Made by a program: the position numbers and the translations under genes
Assembly (NCBI RefSeq): GCF_022394535.1
Contig: NZ_CP089414.1
Coordinates: forward strand, 2,542,001-2,606,000
Reading direction: 5' to 3'
DNA from: Dyella terrae
GTDB lineage: Bacteria; Pseudomonadota; Gammaproteobacteria; Xanthomonadales; Rhodanobacteraceae
Length of the DNA: 64,000 nt
In this document: piece by piece, positions 1-8,086 of the stretch
Layout of the letters: the number at the start of each line of letters is the position of its first letter
Position numbering within the stretch: position 1 is the first letter of the stretch
The notes under the pieces: model-generated
The model's input: only the letters and a program-made list of their open reading frames with translations
The model's database searches: none
Told to the model about the DNA's origin: nothing

Positions 1-935
1 TGCAGAATCAGCGAAACCACATGGCGCGATGACGCCGCGCCGCGACTGAAGCCGAACAGGTCGAACTCGATGGCGTCGATAATGATGTTGGTGTTTCCAA
101 GGAAGAACGCCTTGATCTCCGCCACGGCCGCTTCCACGGCTTTCTCGGCACAGGCAATCACCCCGGTGGGACCAAAGCCCGTGCCAAAGGTAAAGATGCT
201 GTCCTTGTGATCGGCCCGCGTGCCGATGCCTTCGATATAGGCGCGACGGTAGACATAGAGTCGGCCATCCTCGCCGGTTTCTGCATCGACGAGTCGGTGC
301 GTTTCGCGGTACAGGGTGTACAGCCGATGCACATTCGTCTCACCCCCCGCATAGCTCACATCATTCATGTTGTTCTGCTTGCGGCACGCCGCCATCAATT
401 GATCGATGATCGCGGGATGCTTGTCGAGGCCGGCAGCCTGAGGCGAGCATTTTTCGATGGCCGCCTTGCTGTTGGGGTAGTTGTTGCCGGTGCCGTCGTC
501 GCATAGGGCAATGCGTATCACCACGTGCACCGGATCCTCGGCGGGCGGGCGAGTAACCGCGAACGCGGCGGAGGAAACGCCGGTACCGGCGGGTGGCGCT
601 GATATCGGCGCGGTGTTGGTGGATTCACTCAGTGCCGGTGCGCTCCGTTGGTTAGTGGCGGCATCGGCTTCGTCGTCCAAGGTTTCGCGGTTTTGCGAGG
701 CTATCAAACGCGCGCCGCAGGTGGTGCGCATGCCTTCCACTGCCGGGGCGTAGCCAAACAGCGACGGCACACCGCCCTCAATGGGGAAAATGCCGTTGCA
801 TTGCGGGCAGAACACCATGTGTCCCTTGCCGGCCACGCGATGCCCGTTATCAAGTCGCATCAGTGCGTAACCTTCCAGCACACGACCACCATGATCGGTG
901 GTATCGCAACAGCCAATGATGTTTTTCTCGGCCAT
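1..935 (-). CDS. PAAR-domain Tle1-like (DUF2235) T6SS phospholipase effector, C-terminus beyond window
   Basis: The frame is open from an ATG at 935 to the left edge, giving 311 residues and no stop. Residues 8-75 read as a PAAR repeat (HGGRVL at 15-20, a KGHMVFCPQC stretch at 37-46), the metal-binding tip that caps VgrG spikes. A Ser/Pro/Ala-rich linker (about 95-132) follows. From residue 140 the DUF2235/Tle1 alpha/beta-hydrolase signature begins with DDGTGNN (146-152), and the nucleophile elbow GFSRG (295-299) places the likely catalytic serine at 297. The family hydrolyses membrane phospholipids of rival cells after type VI delivery, usually with an immunity gene immediately downstream, which here lies outside the window. 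The rest of the hydrolase cannot be judged. No other T6SS gene is visible, so this looks like an orphan effector locus. Confidence 0.85.
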   Translation of the reverse strand, partial: MAEKNIIGCCDTTDHGGRVLEGYALMRLDNGHRVAGKGHMVFCPQCNGIFPIEGGVPSLFGYAPAVEGMRTTCGARLIASQNRETLDDEADAATNQRSAPALSESTNTAPISAPPAGTGVSSAAFAVTRPPAEDPVHVVIRIALCDDGTGNNYPNSKAAIEKCSPQAAGLDKHPAIIDQLMAACRKQNNMNDVSYAGGETNVHRLYTLYRETHRLVDAETGEDGRLYVYRRAYIEGIGTRADHKDSIFTFGTGFGPTGVIACAEKAVEAAVAEIKAFFLGNTNIIIDAIEFDLFGFSRGAASSRHVVSLIL

Positions 936-1352
936 GGAATCGCTCTTCTTGATAGACAAGAAGACGATCGGCTAACGAGCATCACGTTGTCAGTGGCACA
1001 ACGCCGCTGTTTCTTGTCAGGGGACTGCACCAACCGTTAGCCCGCGCAGGCAGCGTTTGCACGTCATGCATGCATGCATGTTTACTGTGTGCTTGCTGGG
1101 CGTTGTTGTGGATGTAGTCCTTCGTGCCGTAACACCGTACAGACGCGCTGTAGGCGTTCACCTTGTTTACGTCGAGCCATCGCCCGACATGCGTTTTTTT
1201 CGGTGCTGGCGTGAGCGGGTATGTCACTCGCACCGTCTGTTCTGGTCTTTTTCGTGGCTACGCGAGTGACCACGGCAGTTGATGCCGTGACCCGCGAGGC
1301 GCCGGTGTAACGAGCACCGATGACTCGCTAACCATAACCAACTGTTGAAGAG
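936..1352. other. Gene-free stretch upstream of the PAAR effector
   Basis: This is a 417-bp divergent intergenic region between the effector (leftward) and a small hypothetical gene (rightward). It holds a 16-base run of CATG repeats at 1065-1080, which is self-complementary, and a small hairpin (CGGCA/TGCCG) near 1273-1287. It should contain both divergent promoters, but no convincing -35/-10 pair was found. No supported open reading frame was seen. Confidence 0.4.
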
Positions 1353-1682
1353 TTGATGATGGCCAACAGCGATCATAAGACAGGGCGACGCCCGTCTTCA
1401 CCCCCGAACGGCAACCAAGCCGTTTCACCGCACGCCCTGGGTATCCCCAGCTCTGCCCCTGCGGTTATTCCCGAGTTCGATCCCGATGCCGTTGCGAGAT
1501 GGCTCATGCGGCTGCATGAGCCCCTTCAGAAACGGGACTGGGTCGTTATCCCGTGGAATGCGCGGGATCCGCAGAGTGCCCGCGTGCTCACCGGTGAAGT
1601 GAGGATGATTCTTGAGGCAGCCGTGCTCTGCCTCGGGCAAATCAACCATCGGCGAATGCGGTCGCCGACTGCCGACGCTTAA
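1353..1682 (+). CDS. Hypothetical protein, 109 aa or slightly shorter
   Basis: No family is recognised. The start is ambiguous between consecutive ATGs at 1353 and 1356 and an ATG at 1362; a GAAGAG lies just upstream. The N-terminal 40 residues are polar and proline-rich. A more ordered segment follows (about 45-100) with tryptophans at WLMRL and WVVIPW and a hydrophobic helix near the end. There is no signal peptide or membrane span. Codon third positions are GC-biased in the way of the surrounding genes, which supports coding over the antisense frame. A strong nested hairpin follows the stop. It could be a small adaptor or regulator, but nothing in the sequence fixes a role. Confidence 0.45.
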   Translation: MMMANSDHKTGRRPSSPPNGNQAVSPHALGIPSSAPAVIPEFDPDAVARWLMRLHEPLQKRDWVVIPWNARDPQSARVLTGEVRMILEAAVLCLGQINHRRMRSPTADA

Positions 1683-1683
1683 A

Positions 1684-1760
1684 CCCCGTCCGATGATCGG
1701 CCCCGTGGCGCATCGGCTCACGCGTCGATGCGCCACACCTTCGGGCGATCACGGACGGGG
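1684..1760. repeat. Nested hairpin behind the small hypothetical gene
   Basis: The outer stem pairs 1684-1699 with 1746-1760 (15 bp with a single bulge). The inner stem pairs GTGGCGCATCG at 1705-1715 perfectly with 1726-1736 around a 10-nt loop. There is no T-run on either side, so it is not a classic intrinsic terminator. A structured 3' end or a REP-type palindrome fits better. Confidence 0.5.
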
Positions 1761-1969
1761 CACACGGCATTCCCTGACACGGATCACACGCTGATCCATG
1801 GTGCTGCAAACGGAATTTGATATGGAGCGCGAGCAACGCAAGCACGAACCCCGCGGGCTCGGTGTGCTGTGAACCCACGAACCAGCGCGATCAACACGAC
1901 GGCGCCTTAGCGCGCCGCCGGTCGATGTGCCTTCTGCATGTTGTCGGTGCTATGAAAAGACCTGGCGAT

Positions 1970-2983
1970 TCACCATCCACTCAACACGACTTTCCCAATC
2001 GTGCTTGCGCTCTCCACTTGCGCATGCGCGCGGCGCAGGTTCGCCGCGCCGATGGTGCCGAGGTTGTCACGCAGCGTCGTACGTAGCACGCCCGCATCGA
2101 CCAAATCAGCCGCCTCGTTGAGCAGCTGGTGCTGGGCTTGCATGTCCTCGGTGTGAAACAGCGAACGGGTATACATGAACTCCCAGTGCAGCGACAGGCT
2201 CTTTTGCTTGAGCAGACGGATATCCAGCGGTGTCGCCGGGTCGTCGATCAAGGCAAGTTTGCCCTGGGGCTTGAGCAGTTCAACCAGCGAGGCATAGTGC
2301 TGTTCGGTGTGCGTGAGGCTGAGTACGTAATCCACGCCCTGCGGTGCTACTGCCTTCACCGCAGCCACCAGATCGCCGTGATGATTGACCACGTGATGCG
2401 CGCCCATATCCGTCGCCCAAGTTTGCGTGTCCGGCCGCGAGGCCGTGGCGACGACAGTGAAATTGGTCAGGCGGCGAATCAATTGGATGGCCATCGATCC
2501 CACACCGCCGGCACCGCCAACAACGAGAATCACGCCACTACGTGGCGTGCTGCCGCGCGGCACACCCAGGCGATCGAACAGCATTTCCCACGCGGTGATG
2601 GTGGTGAGCGGCAAGGCGGCGGCCTGCGCAAAGTCGAGCGTGGAGGGCTTGCGCCCCACGATGCGTTCGTCGACCAATTGAAATTGGGCGTTGCTGCCGG
2701 AGCGGTCGATGGCGCCCGCGTAGTACACGTCGTCACCGGGCTTGAACAACGTGACGTCGGCGCCCACAGCCACCACGGTACCCGCTGCGTCCCACCCCAA
2801 CACTTTGTCGGCGCCTGCGGGATCGACGCGCTGCCGTATCTTGGTATCCACGGGATTGACCGACACGGCCTCAACCCGCACCAACAGGTCGCGTCCTTGC
2901 GGCGCGGGCTGCGGAAGCTCGACGTCGATAAGGCTCTGCGCATCGGTAATGGGCAGCATCTGCTGGTAGGCAACGGCTTTCAT
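1970..2983 (-). CDS. MDR-family (zinc-type alcohol dehydrogenase-like) NAD(P)H oxidoreductase
   Basis: A protein of 337 residues starting MKAVAYQQ. The ATG at 2983 is preceded by GAGGAA at good spacing, and an alternative start 18 bases upstream lacks this. The N-terminal GroES-like catalytic fold contains the VNPVDTKIR motif, and a Rossmann domain carries the glycine-rich VVGGAGGVGSMA motif. The Cys/His zinc ligands of true alcohol dehydrogenases are not evident, so it belongs with the quinone-reductase-like branch that reduces quinones or activated alkenes with NADPH. It is a single cytoplasmic gene. The palindromic element at 3015-3285 lies immediately upstream and may contain or block its promoter. 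The substrate cannot be deduced. Confidence 0.85.
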   Translation of the reverse strand: MKAVAYQQMLPITDAQSLIDVELPQPAPQGRDLLVRVEAVSVNPVDTKIRQRVDPAGADKVLGWDAAGTVVAVGADVTLFKPGDDVYYAGAIDRSGSNAQFQLVDERIVGRKPSTLDFAQAAALPLTTITAWEMLFDRLGVPRGSTPRSGVILVVGGAGGVGSMAIQLIRRLTNFTVVATASRPDTQTWATDMGAHHVVNHHGDLVAAVKAVAPQGVDYVLSLTHTEQHYASLVELLKPQGKLALIDDPATPLDIRLLKQKSLSLHWEFMYTRSLFHTEDMQAQHQLLNEAADLVDAGVLRTTLRDNLGTIGAANLRRAHAQVESASTIGKVVLSGW

Positions 2984-3014
2984 GCAAGGTTCCTCAAGCA
3001 AAAGGGGATAACTT

Positions 3015-3285
3015 AGGGATGCTCTGATCTATTCAACGCGGGTGGCATGATGCCCAGAACGCTCGCAGGCTGTGGGGCGTGACGCGGCCCAGGCTGGTTG
3101 CCTGGGCAAGTTGCGCACCGCAGCCTGCGAGCGTTCTGGACATCACCCGCAGGGCCGGCCCTGTTTGCCTGCCACTGCGCGCCGCACTGTCTCGACAGGC
3201 CACCAGCCTGCCTTCACCAGTGCGGCGCGCAGTGGCAGGCAAACAGAACCGGTGACACCCACGTCGAATAGATCAGAGCATCCCT
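3015..3285. repeat. 271-bp cloverleaf-like nested inverted-repeat element
   Basis: Terminal inverted repeats at 3015-3044 and 3256-3285 match at 28 of 30 positions. They enclose two further perfect inverted repeats: 19 bp (3054-3072 with 3121-3139) and 27 bp (3163-3189 with 3218-3244). Each has a smaller stem in its loop (3087-3093 with 3101-3107; 3196-3200 with 3206-3210). A perfect 12-bp palindrome at 3151-3162 separates the two arms. The whole could fold as a two-armed cloverleaf on an outer 30-bp stem. There is no open reading frame for a transposase. A non-autonomous MITE or a REPIN-like relic is the likely class. The right end supplies the stop codon of the neighbouring SDR gene. Confidence 0.75.
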
Positions 3286-4341
3286 GAGATGATTCTGCGC
3301 CGACGAAAGTCGTCAAACAGTCGCGTAAACATCGCCTTGGTTTCGACATGTTCGTGGAAGCCGAAGCGACGCGCCTTGGAGCCGTCGCCGAACATGTCGT
3401 AATCCCACGAGAACACGAAGTCCGCGAAACGCCAGGACGATACCTCGGACCAGTCGTGCGACGCCAAGCCTTGGCGTTCGCCCATGGCTCGCCACAGGGG
3501 CGCTTTGTCCGCCATCACGGTGTCCAGCGATAGCGGCAGGGACGGCGCTACTTCTAGACCAAAATAGTCCGCGATGAAGGGCCACATCTCGTTCCAGCGA
3601 AACAGGTCGCCATTGGTGATGTTGAACGCCTGGTTGGCGCAACGCGGCTCGGTGGCTGCCCACACGGTGGCACGCGCGAGCAGGCCGGCGTCGGTCATTT
3701 CGAGCAGACGGTCGTAAGCGCCCGGCTTGCCGGGGAAGCGCAGCGGCAAGCCGAGTTCTTTGCTGATCGACGCGTAGACGGCGATCGCCAGCGCCAGGTT
3801 CATCGGATTGCCTGAGCGCGAATCCTCCAACCACGGCAGGGCGGATGGCCGACCAGTTCCACGCCCTGCCCTGCTGGCGCGCTTCGAGAAAGCGCTGCTG
3901 GTCGTGCATGAATTCCGGCGGCATAAAGGCCGCGTCGGTTTCTCGCGCGGGCGTCTTGAACGGTCCAAGGTGACCGCCGTAGACCTTGTAGCCCTGCATC
4001 AGGCTGATGTGTTGCAGGCTCTTGGCCACGGGCTCGATAGCGTCGACCACGTTCACCAGCATCGCGAGATTTGGCGGCACCAGTTCCGCCCAGGTGGGGC
4101 GATCCTGATAGGCGGTGTAGAACACGTGCGTCACGTCGGAAAGCGCGCCGAGTTTCTTTCGCGTGTCGTCGGCATCGAGAAGATCGACGGCGATGTGGCG
4201 CACGCGGCCCTGACTTGTACCGTCGCGGCGCGAGAGGCCGATCACCTGCCAATCGTCCAATGTCGACAGATGATCGATAAGGTTGCGACCAATCACGCCC
4301 TGCGCGCCGACGACGAGGGCTACCTTGTGCTGCGATGTCAT
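3273..4341 (-). pseudogene. PRISE-like NAD-dependent epimerase/SDR, broken by one frameshift
   Basis: The N-terminal half (from ATG 4341) carries the Rossmann GAQGVIGR motif near residue 12 and the YKVYGGHLGPF segment typical of the progesterone 5-beta-reductase/iridoid synthase-like SDRs. After AIRPAVVGG the frame shifts by one base around 3821-3832. The rest of the family sequence (SRSGNPMNLALAIAVYAS and onward) continues in the next frame to a stop at 3273. Removing one base joins the halves into about 355 residues, the family length. The last residues (GML and stop) are read from the terminal repeat of the neighbouring element, which suggests that insertion trimmed the original C-terminus. 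Members reduce enones or modify sugars; the substrate here is unknown. Confidence 0.75.
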
Positions 4342-4375
4342 GACGTTCCTTCGTTCAATGGAGCAAGTGCAGGAA

Positions 4376-5596
4376 TCAGGCGCACGCGACTACGGTGGCG
4401 CCGCGGCGACGTTCGAGTGCGGCGCTGATCAGCGTGACCAACAGGCCGAGCAAAGCCACCACCGCACCCGCGATGCTCACCGAAGGTAGGCCAAGGTTCA
4501 TACCGATCATCGAGCCACCGATGAAGGCACCGATGGCGTTGCCCAGATTGAACGCGGCGATATTGAGCGTGGAGGCAAGGTGCGGGCCTTCACTCGCTTG
4601 CTGCACCACACGCATCTGCAACGGCGGTACCGTGGCGAAAGCCGCAATGCCCCACACGAATACGGTGACGATGGCGGCGATGGTGTTGTGCATGGTCCAG
4701 GCGAAGGCAAACATGATCACTGCCAGCAGTACCAGCACGCTGGCCAATGACGGCATCAAGCGCCAGTCCGCCAGGCGGCCGCCCAGCATGTTGCCGATGG
4801 TGGTACCCACGCCGAACAGGATCAGCACCCAACCGGTAGCGCCCACGCTGACATGCGATACCTGCTGCAGGATCGGCGCGATGTAAGTGAACACGGTGAA
4901 CACACCACCGAAACCCAGCACCGTCATCAGCAGCGCCAGCAGCACCTGCGGCTGTCGCAGCACGCGGAGCTCGCGCTTCATGTGTGGCGACGGCAGATCC
5001 GGCAAGGCCGGCACCAAACGCCATACCGCAATGGCTGCCACGATGCCCAGGCCGGTCACGGCGGCAAAGGTGGAGCGCCAGCCAGCCCACTGACCAAGGA
5101 AGGTGCCGAACGGCACGCCCAGTACGTTGGCCAGGGTCAGGCCGGTGAACATCAGCGCGATGGCGCGGGCTGCCTGCCCACGCGGCACGACGTGCGAGGC
5201 CACCACCGCACCGATACCGAAGAACGAGCCATGACAGAACGCGGCCACCACGCGAGCCACCATCAGCACGCCGTAGTTAGGCGCCACGGCGCACAGGGCG
5301 TTGCCCAGGATAAACAGGCCGAGCAGCAGCAACAGCGCGTTGCGCCGTTCCATGCGCGCGGTGAGGGCCGCCAGCAGCGGCGCACCCGCGGCCACGCCCA
5401 GCGCGTAGCCGGAGACCAGCAGGCCCGCGGAGGGAATGCTGACGTGCAGGTCCGATGCCACCTCGGGCAACAGGCCCATGATCACGAATTCGGTGGTACC
5501 GATGGCAAAAGCCGCCACGGACAGGGCCAGCAAGGCCAGCCGGGACGGGTCAGACGCCGAGGCGCCGGACGTTGGAAGGGAATCTTGTGCGTTCAT
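4376..5596 (-). CDS. MFS drug/sugar efflux transporter (DHA1-like)
   Basis: About 406 residues starting MNAQDSLP at ATG 5596. Twelve predicted membrane segments are visible. The N-terminal FAIGTTEFVIMGLLPEVA segment is the hallmark of the AraJ/YdhP/sugar-efflux branch of DHA1 proton antiporters, followed by the motif-A-like ARMERRNALL. It is likely an inner-membrane exporter of small drugs or sugars. It is transcribed divergently from the LysR regulator at 5723, with 126 bp between them and a palindromic T-rich site there, the standard layout of a LysR-controlled pump. An upstream in-frame start at 5662 would add 22 residues without the family motif and is less likely. Confidence 0.9.
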   Translation of the reverse strand: MNAQDSLPTSGASASDPSRLALLALSVAAFAIGTTEFVIMGLLPEVASDLHVSIPSAGLLVSGYALGVAAGAPLLAALTARMERRNALLLLLGLFILGNALCAVAPNYGVLMVARVVAAFCHGSFFGIGAVVASHVVPRGQAARAIALMFTGLTLANVLGVPFGTFLGQWAGWRSTFAAVTGLGIVAAIAVWRLVPALPDLPSPHMKRELRVLRQPQVLLALLMTVLGFGGVFTVFTYIAPILQQVSHVSVGATGWVLILFGVGTTIGNMLGGRLADWRLMPSLASVLVLLAVIMFAFAWTMHNTIAAIVTVFVWGIAAFATVPPLQMRVVQQASEGPHLASTLNIAAFNLGNAIGAFIGGSMIGMNLGLPSVSIAGAVVALLGLLVTLISAALERRRGATVVACA

Positions 5597-5673
5597 GGGA
5601 GGGATCCCTGACGGAAACGGCCACCACTTTGCGCCTTGTCGTTTCCTGTGAGAATCGAGCAAACTAGAGAGGC

Positions 5674-5696
5674 ATCTTTTCCCATAAGTTAAAGAT
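5674..5696. promoter_or_regulatory. Candidate LysR operator between MFS pump and regulator
   Basis: ATCTTT at 5674-5679 and AAAGAT at 5691-5696 form a perfect inverted repeat with an 11-base AT-rich spacer. This is the T-N11-A geometry of LysR-type binding sites, located centrally in the divergent intergenic region. A further CTTTT copy lies at 5702-5706. Confidence 0.5.
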
Positions 5697-5722
5697 CTCC
5701 TCTTTTCAGGGTCTGGGGTTCC

Positions 5723-6652
5723 ATGGTCGATTTCGACGACATGCGCCTGTTTGTCCGCGCCGTCACCGAAGGCAGCCTGTCGGCGGCCGGCCGGGAGCTG
5801 GGCCTATCGCCAGCGGCCGCCAGCAAGCGGCTGACCCGCTTGGAGACCACGCTGGGCGTGCGGCTGCTGCAGCGCAGTTCGCGCCGACTGGTGCTTACTG
5901 AAGAGGGCACCATCTATTTCGAGCGGTGCCAGGCCATCATCGCTGACGTGGACGATGCCAATTCGGCGGTCGGGTTGCGCCAGTTGGAGGTGCGGGGGCA
6001 GCTGCACATCTCCGCGTCGGTGGATATGGGTCGGCAATACATCGGCCCCATTGCAGCGGATTTCGCCGGGCAGCACCCGCAGCTTCACCTGCGCCTGACC
6101 AATTCCGACACCATGCTCGACCTGTTCGAGTACGGGGTGGATGTGGCCGTGCGCGGCGGCAGCATGGCCGACTCGCGGCTGGTGTCGCGCTTGCTGACTA
6201 GCAACTTCCGCGTGCTCTGCGCCTCACCGGACTATCTGGAACGCCACGGACACCCCGACAGCGTGGAGGCCCTGCGGCACCACCGCTGCCTGATGCTGCA
6301 CCGCCCCGGCCACAGCGTGTTGCCCTGGATCATGCAGACACCCGAGGGGCCACGCCCCCTGCGCGTGGATGCGGCGATCACCTGCGACAACGGCGACCTG
6401 ATGCGCACGCTGGCGCTCGCCGGCCACGGCATCGCCTTCAAATCCGCCTGGGATATCGCCGAGGACGTGCGCGCAGGCCGACTGGTACCGCTCAAGAGCG
6501 AGGTAATCTTGCCGGACGCCCACATCTACGCCATCTACCCAAGCCGCGCCTACCTGCCTGCACGCATCCGCCTGTTCGTGGATCATCTGCAACAGGAACT
6601 CAAAGCGCGCGAGCAAGATGTGCTCGATACCGTACGCGCAGCCATGCGTTGA
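5723..6652 (+). CDS. LysR-family transcriptional regulator
   Basis: A protein of 309 residues. The winged helix-turn-helix occupies residues 1-60 (MRLFVRAVTEGSLSAAGREL, with recognition helix SPAAASKRLTRLE). The periplasmic-binding-like effector domain runs from about 90 to 295. The RGGSMADSRLVSRLL segment is typical of the group that controls neighbouring oxidoreductases or efflux pumps. It probably regulates the divergent MFS gene from the palindrome at 5674-5696. The effector is unknown. Its stop overlaps the ribosome-binding region of the cardiolipin synthase gene, so the two may be cotranscribed. Confidence 0.93.
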   Translation: MVDFDDMRLFVRAVTEGSLSAAGRELGLSPAAASKRLTRLETTLGVRLLQRSSRRLVLTEEGTIYFERCQAIIADVDDANSAVGLRQLEVRGQLHISASVDMGRQYIGPIAADFAGQHPQLHLRLTNSDTMLDLFEYGVDVAVRGGSMADSRLVSRLLTSNFRVLCASPDYLERHGHPDSVEALRHHRCLMLHRPGHSVLPWIMQTPEGPRPLRVDAAITCDNGDLMRTLALAGHGIAFKSAWDIAEDVRAGRLVPLKSEVILPDAHIYAIYPSRAYLPARIRLFVDHLQQELKAREQDVLDTVRAAMR

Positions 6653-6663
6653 GGACATAGACC

Positions 6664-8067
6664 TTGCTGACCACCATTGTCGGTGCCCTGCTGCTTACCC
6701 TGCACATCGCCGGCGTGCTGGCCGCGATGCATGCAGTGATGAATACGCGCACGCCACAAGGCGCGTTTGCCTGGGCGCTGGGCCTGGTGCTTCTGCCCTA
6801 CATCACGTTGGTGCCATACCTATATCTCGGGCGCAGCCGTTTCCACGGCTACGTGGACCTGCACCGTGCGCGACGCGGCCAGATCCAGGCCCTCGCCGAC
6901 GAGCAGCTCGCGAACGAGGACGCTCCGCCCGTGGTCACCGAGCGCTACGGCGAAATCGCGCGCATGCTCGGCGCACGCTTCCACGAGGGCCAGCGCCTGC
7001 GCCTACTGGTGAATGGCGACGCCACGTTTGAGGCCATCCTCAGCGCTATCAGCGGGGCGCAGCGGTGTGTGCTGGTGCAGTTCTTCATCATCCACGACGA
7101 CATGCTCGGCAAGCGCATGCAGCAGGTGTTGATCGATCGCGTGCGCGCCGGTGTAGACGTTTGTGTGCTGTACGACGGCATCGGCAGCCACGCGCTGCCT
7201 CATGCGTACGTGGAAACGCTGCGCGAAGCGGGCGTGAGTATTCATCCGTTCGCTACTCAGCGGCGCAGCAATCGCTTCCAGTTGAATTTCCGTAACCATC
7301 GCAAGATTGTCGTAGTCGACGGCATGCGCGGTTACGTCGGCGGGCTCAACGTGGGCGATGAGTATCTCGGCCTCAAGCCGCCGCTCGCTCCGTGGCGCGA
7401 TACGCATCTGGAAATCGAAGGCCCTGCGGTGGCGGATCTGCAACGCAGTTTTGCGGAAGACTGGCACTGGGTAACGGGCGCCCTGCCCCCGCTGCTCAAG
7501 CCGCTGCTGGGCGAAGGCACGGCGCATACGCTGATTGCCGCCACGGGGCCGGCAGATCGCCAGGAAACATGCTCGCTGTTCTTTGTTGCGCTGATCCACG
7601 CGGCACGTCGCCGCCTGTGGATTACCACGCCCTATTTCGTGCCTGACCAGGCCGTGATGTCGGCGCTGCGGCTGGCCGTGTTCCGTGGCGTGGATGTCCG
7701 CGTGCTCATTCCGTCACGACCAGACCATCACACAGTATTCCTCGCCTCGACGTTGTACGCGCACGACGCCATCCGTGCGGGTATCCGCGTGTTCCGCTAT
7801 CAGCCCGGTTTCATCCACGAAAAGGTACTGCTGGTGGACGACGATACGGCCTCGGTCGGCAGCATGAATCTCGACAACCGTTCGTTCCGTCTGAACTTTG
7901 AGATCGGCGCACTCAACGTGGACCGCGATTTCGCCACCCAGGTGGAAGCGATGCTGGGCAACGATTTTGCGCATGCCCATGAAGTCACCGAAGCGGAGTA
8001 CGAGAAGGCGCCGTATCTGCGGCGGCTAGCGATGCATGTCGCCCGCTTGTTCGATCCGGTGCTCTGA
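6664..8067 (+). CDS. cls: Cardiolipin synthase (phospholipase D family)
   Basis: A protein of 467 residues from a TTG start preceded by GAGGA at 6653-6657. Two N-terminal membrane helices (about 3-22 and 36-55) are followed by two PLD domains with HKD motifs: NHRKIVVVDG with GGLN, and HEKVLLVDD with GSMNLDNRS. The family condenses two phosphatidylglycerol molecules, or PG with PE, into cardiolipin at the inner membrane. The length is slightly below E. coli ClsA. It sits 11 bases behind the LysR gene and converges with an MFS gene. Which of the ClsA/B/C donor specificities applies cannot be told. Confidence 0.92.
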   Translation: MLTTIVGALLLTLHIAGVLAAMHAVMNTRTPQGAFAWALGLVLLPYITLVPYLYLGRSRFHGYVDLHRARRGQIQALADEQLANEDAPPVVTERYGEIARMLGARFHEGQRLRLLVNGDATFEAILSAISGAQRCVLVQFFIIHDDMLGKRMQQVLIDRVRAGVDVCVLYDGIGSHALPHAYVETLREAGVSIHPFATQRRSNRFQLNFRNHRKIVVVDGMRGYVGGLNVGDEYLGLKPPLAPWRDTHLEIEGPAVADLQRSFAEDWHWVTGALPPLLKPLLGEGTAHTLIAATGPADRQETCSLFFVALIHAARRRLWITTPYFVPDQAVMSALRLAVFRGVDVRVLIPSRPDHHTVFLASTLYAHDAIRAGIRVFRYQPGFIHEKVLLVDDDTASVGSMNLDNRSFRLNFEIGALNVDRDFATQVEAMLGNDFAHAHEVTEAEYEKAPYLRRLAMHVARLFDPVL

Positions 8068-8086
8068 CGCCTGCCAGTTTCCTTGA

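Noticed and set aside
1065..1080. CATG repeat as a regulatory site
   Set aside because: Simple-sequence symmetry only. Position gives no clear promoter context.
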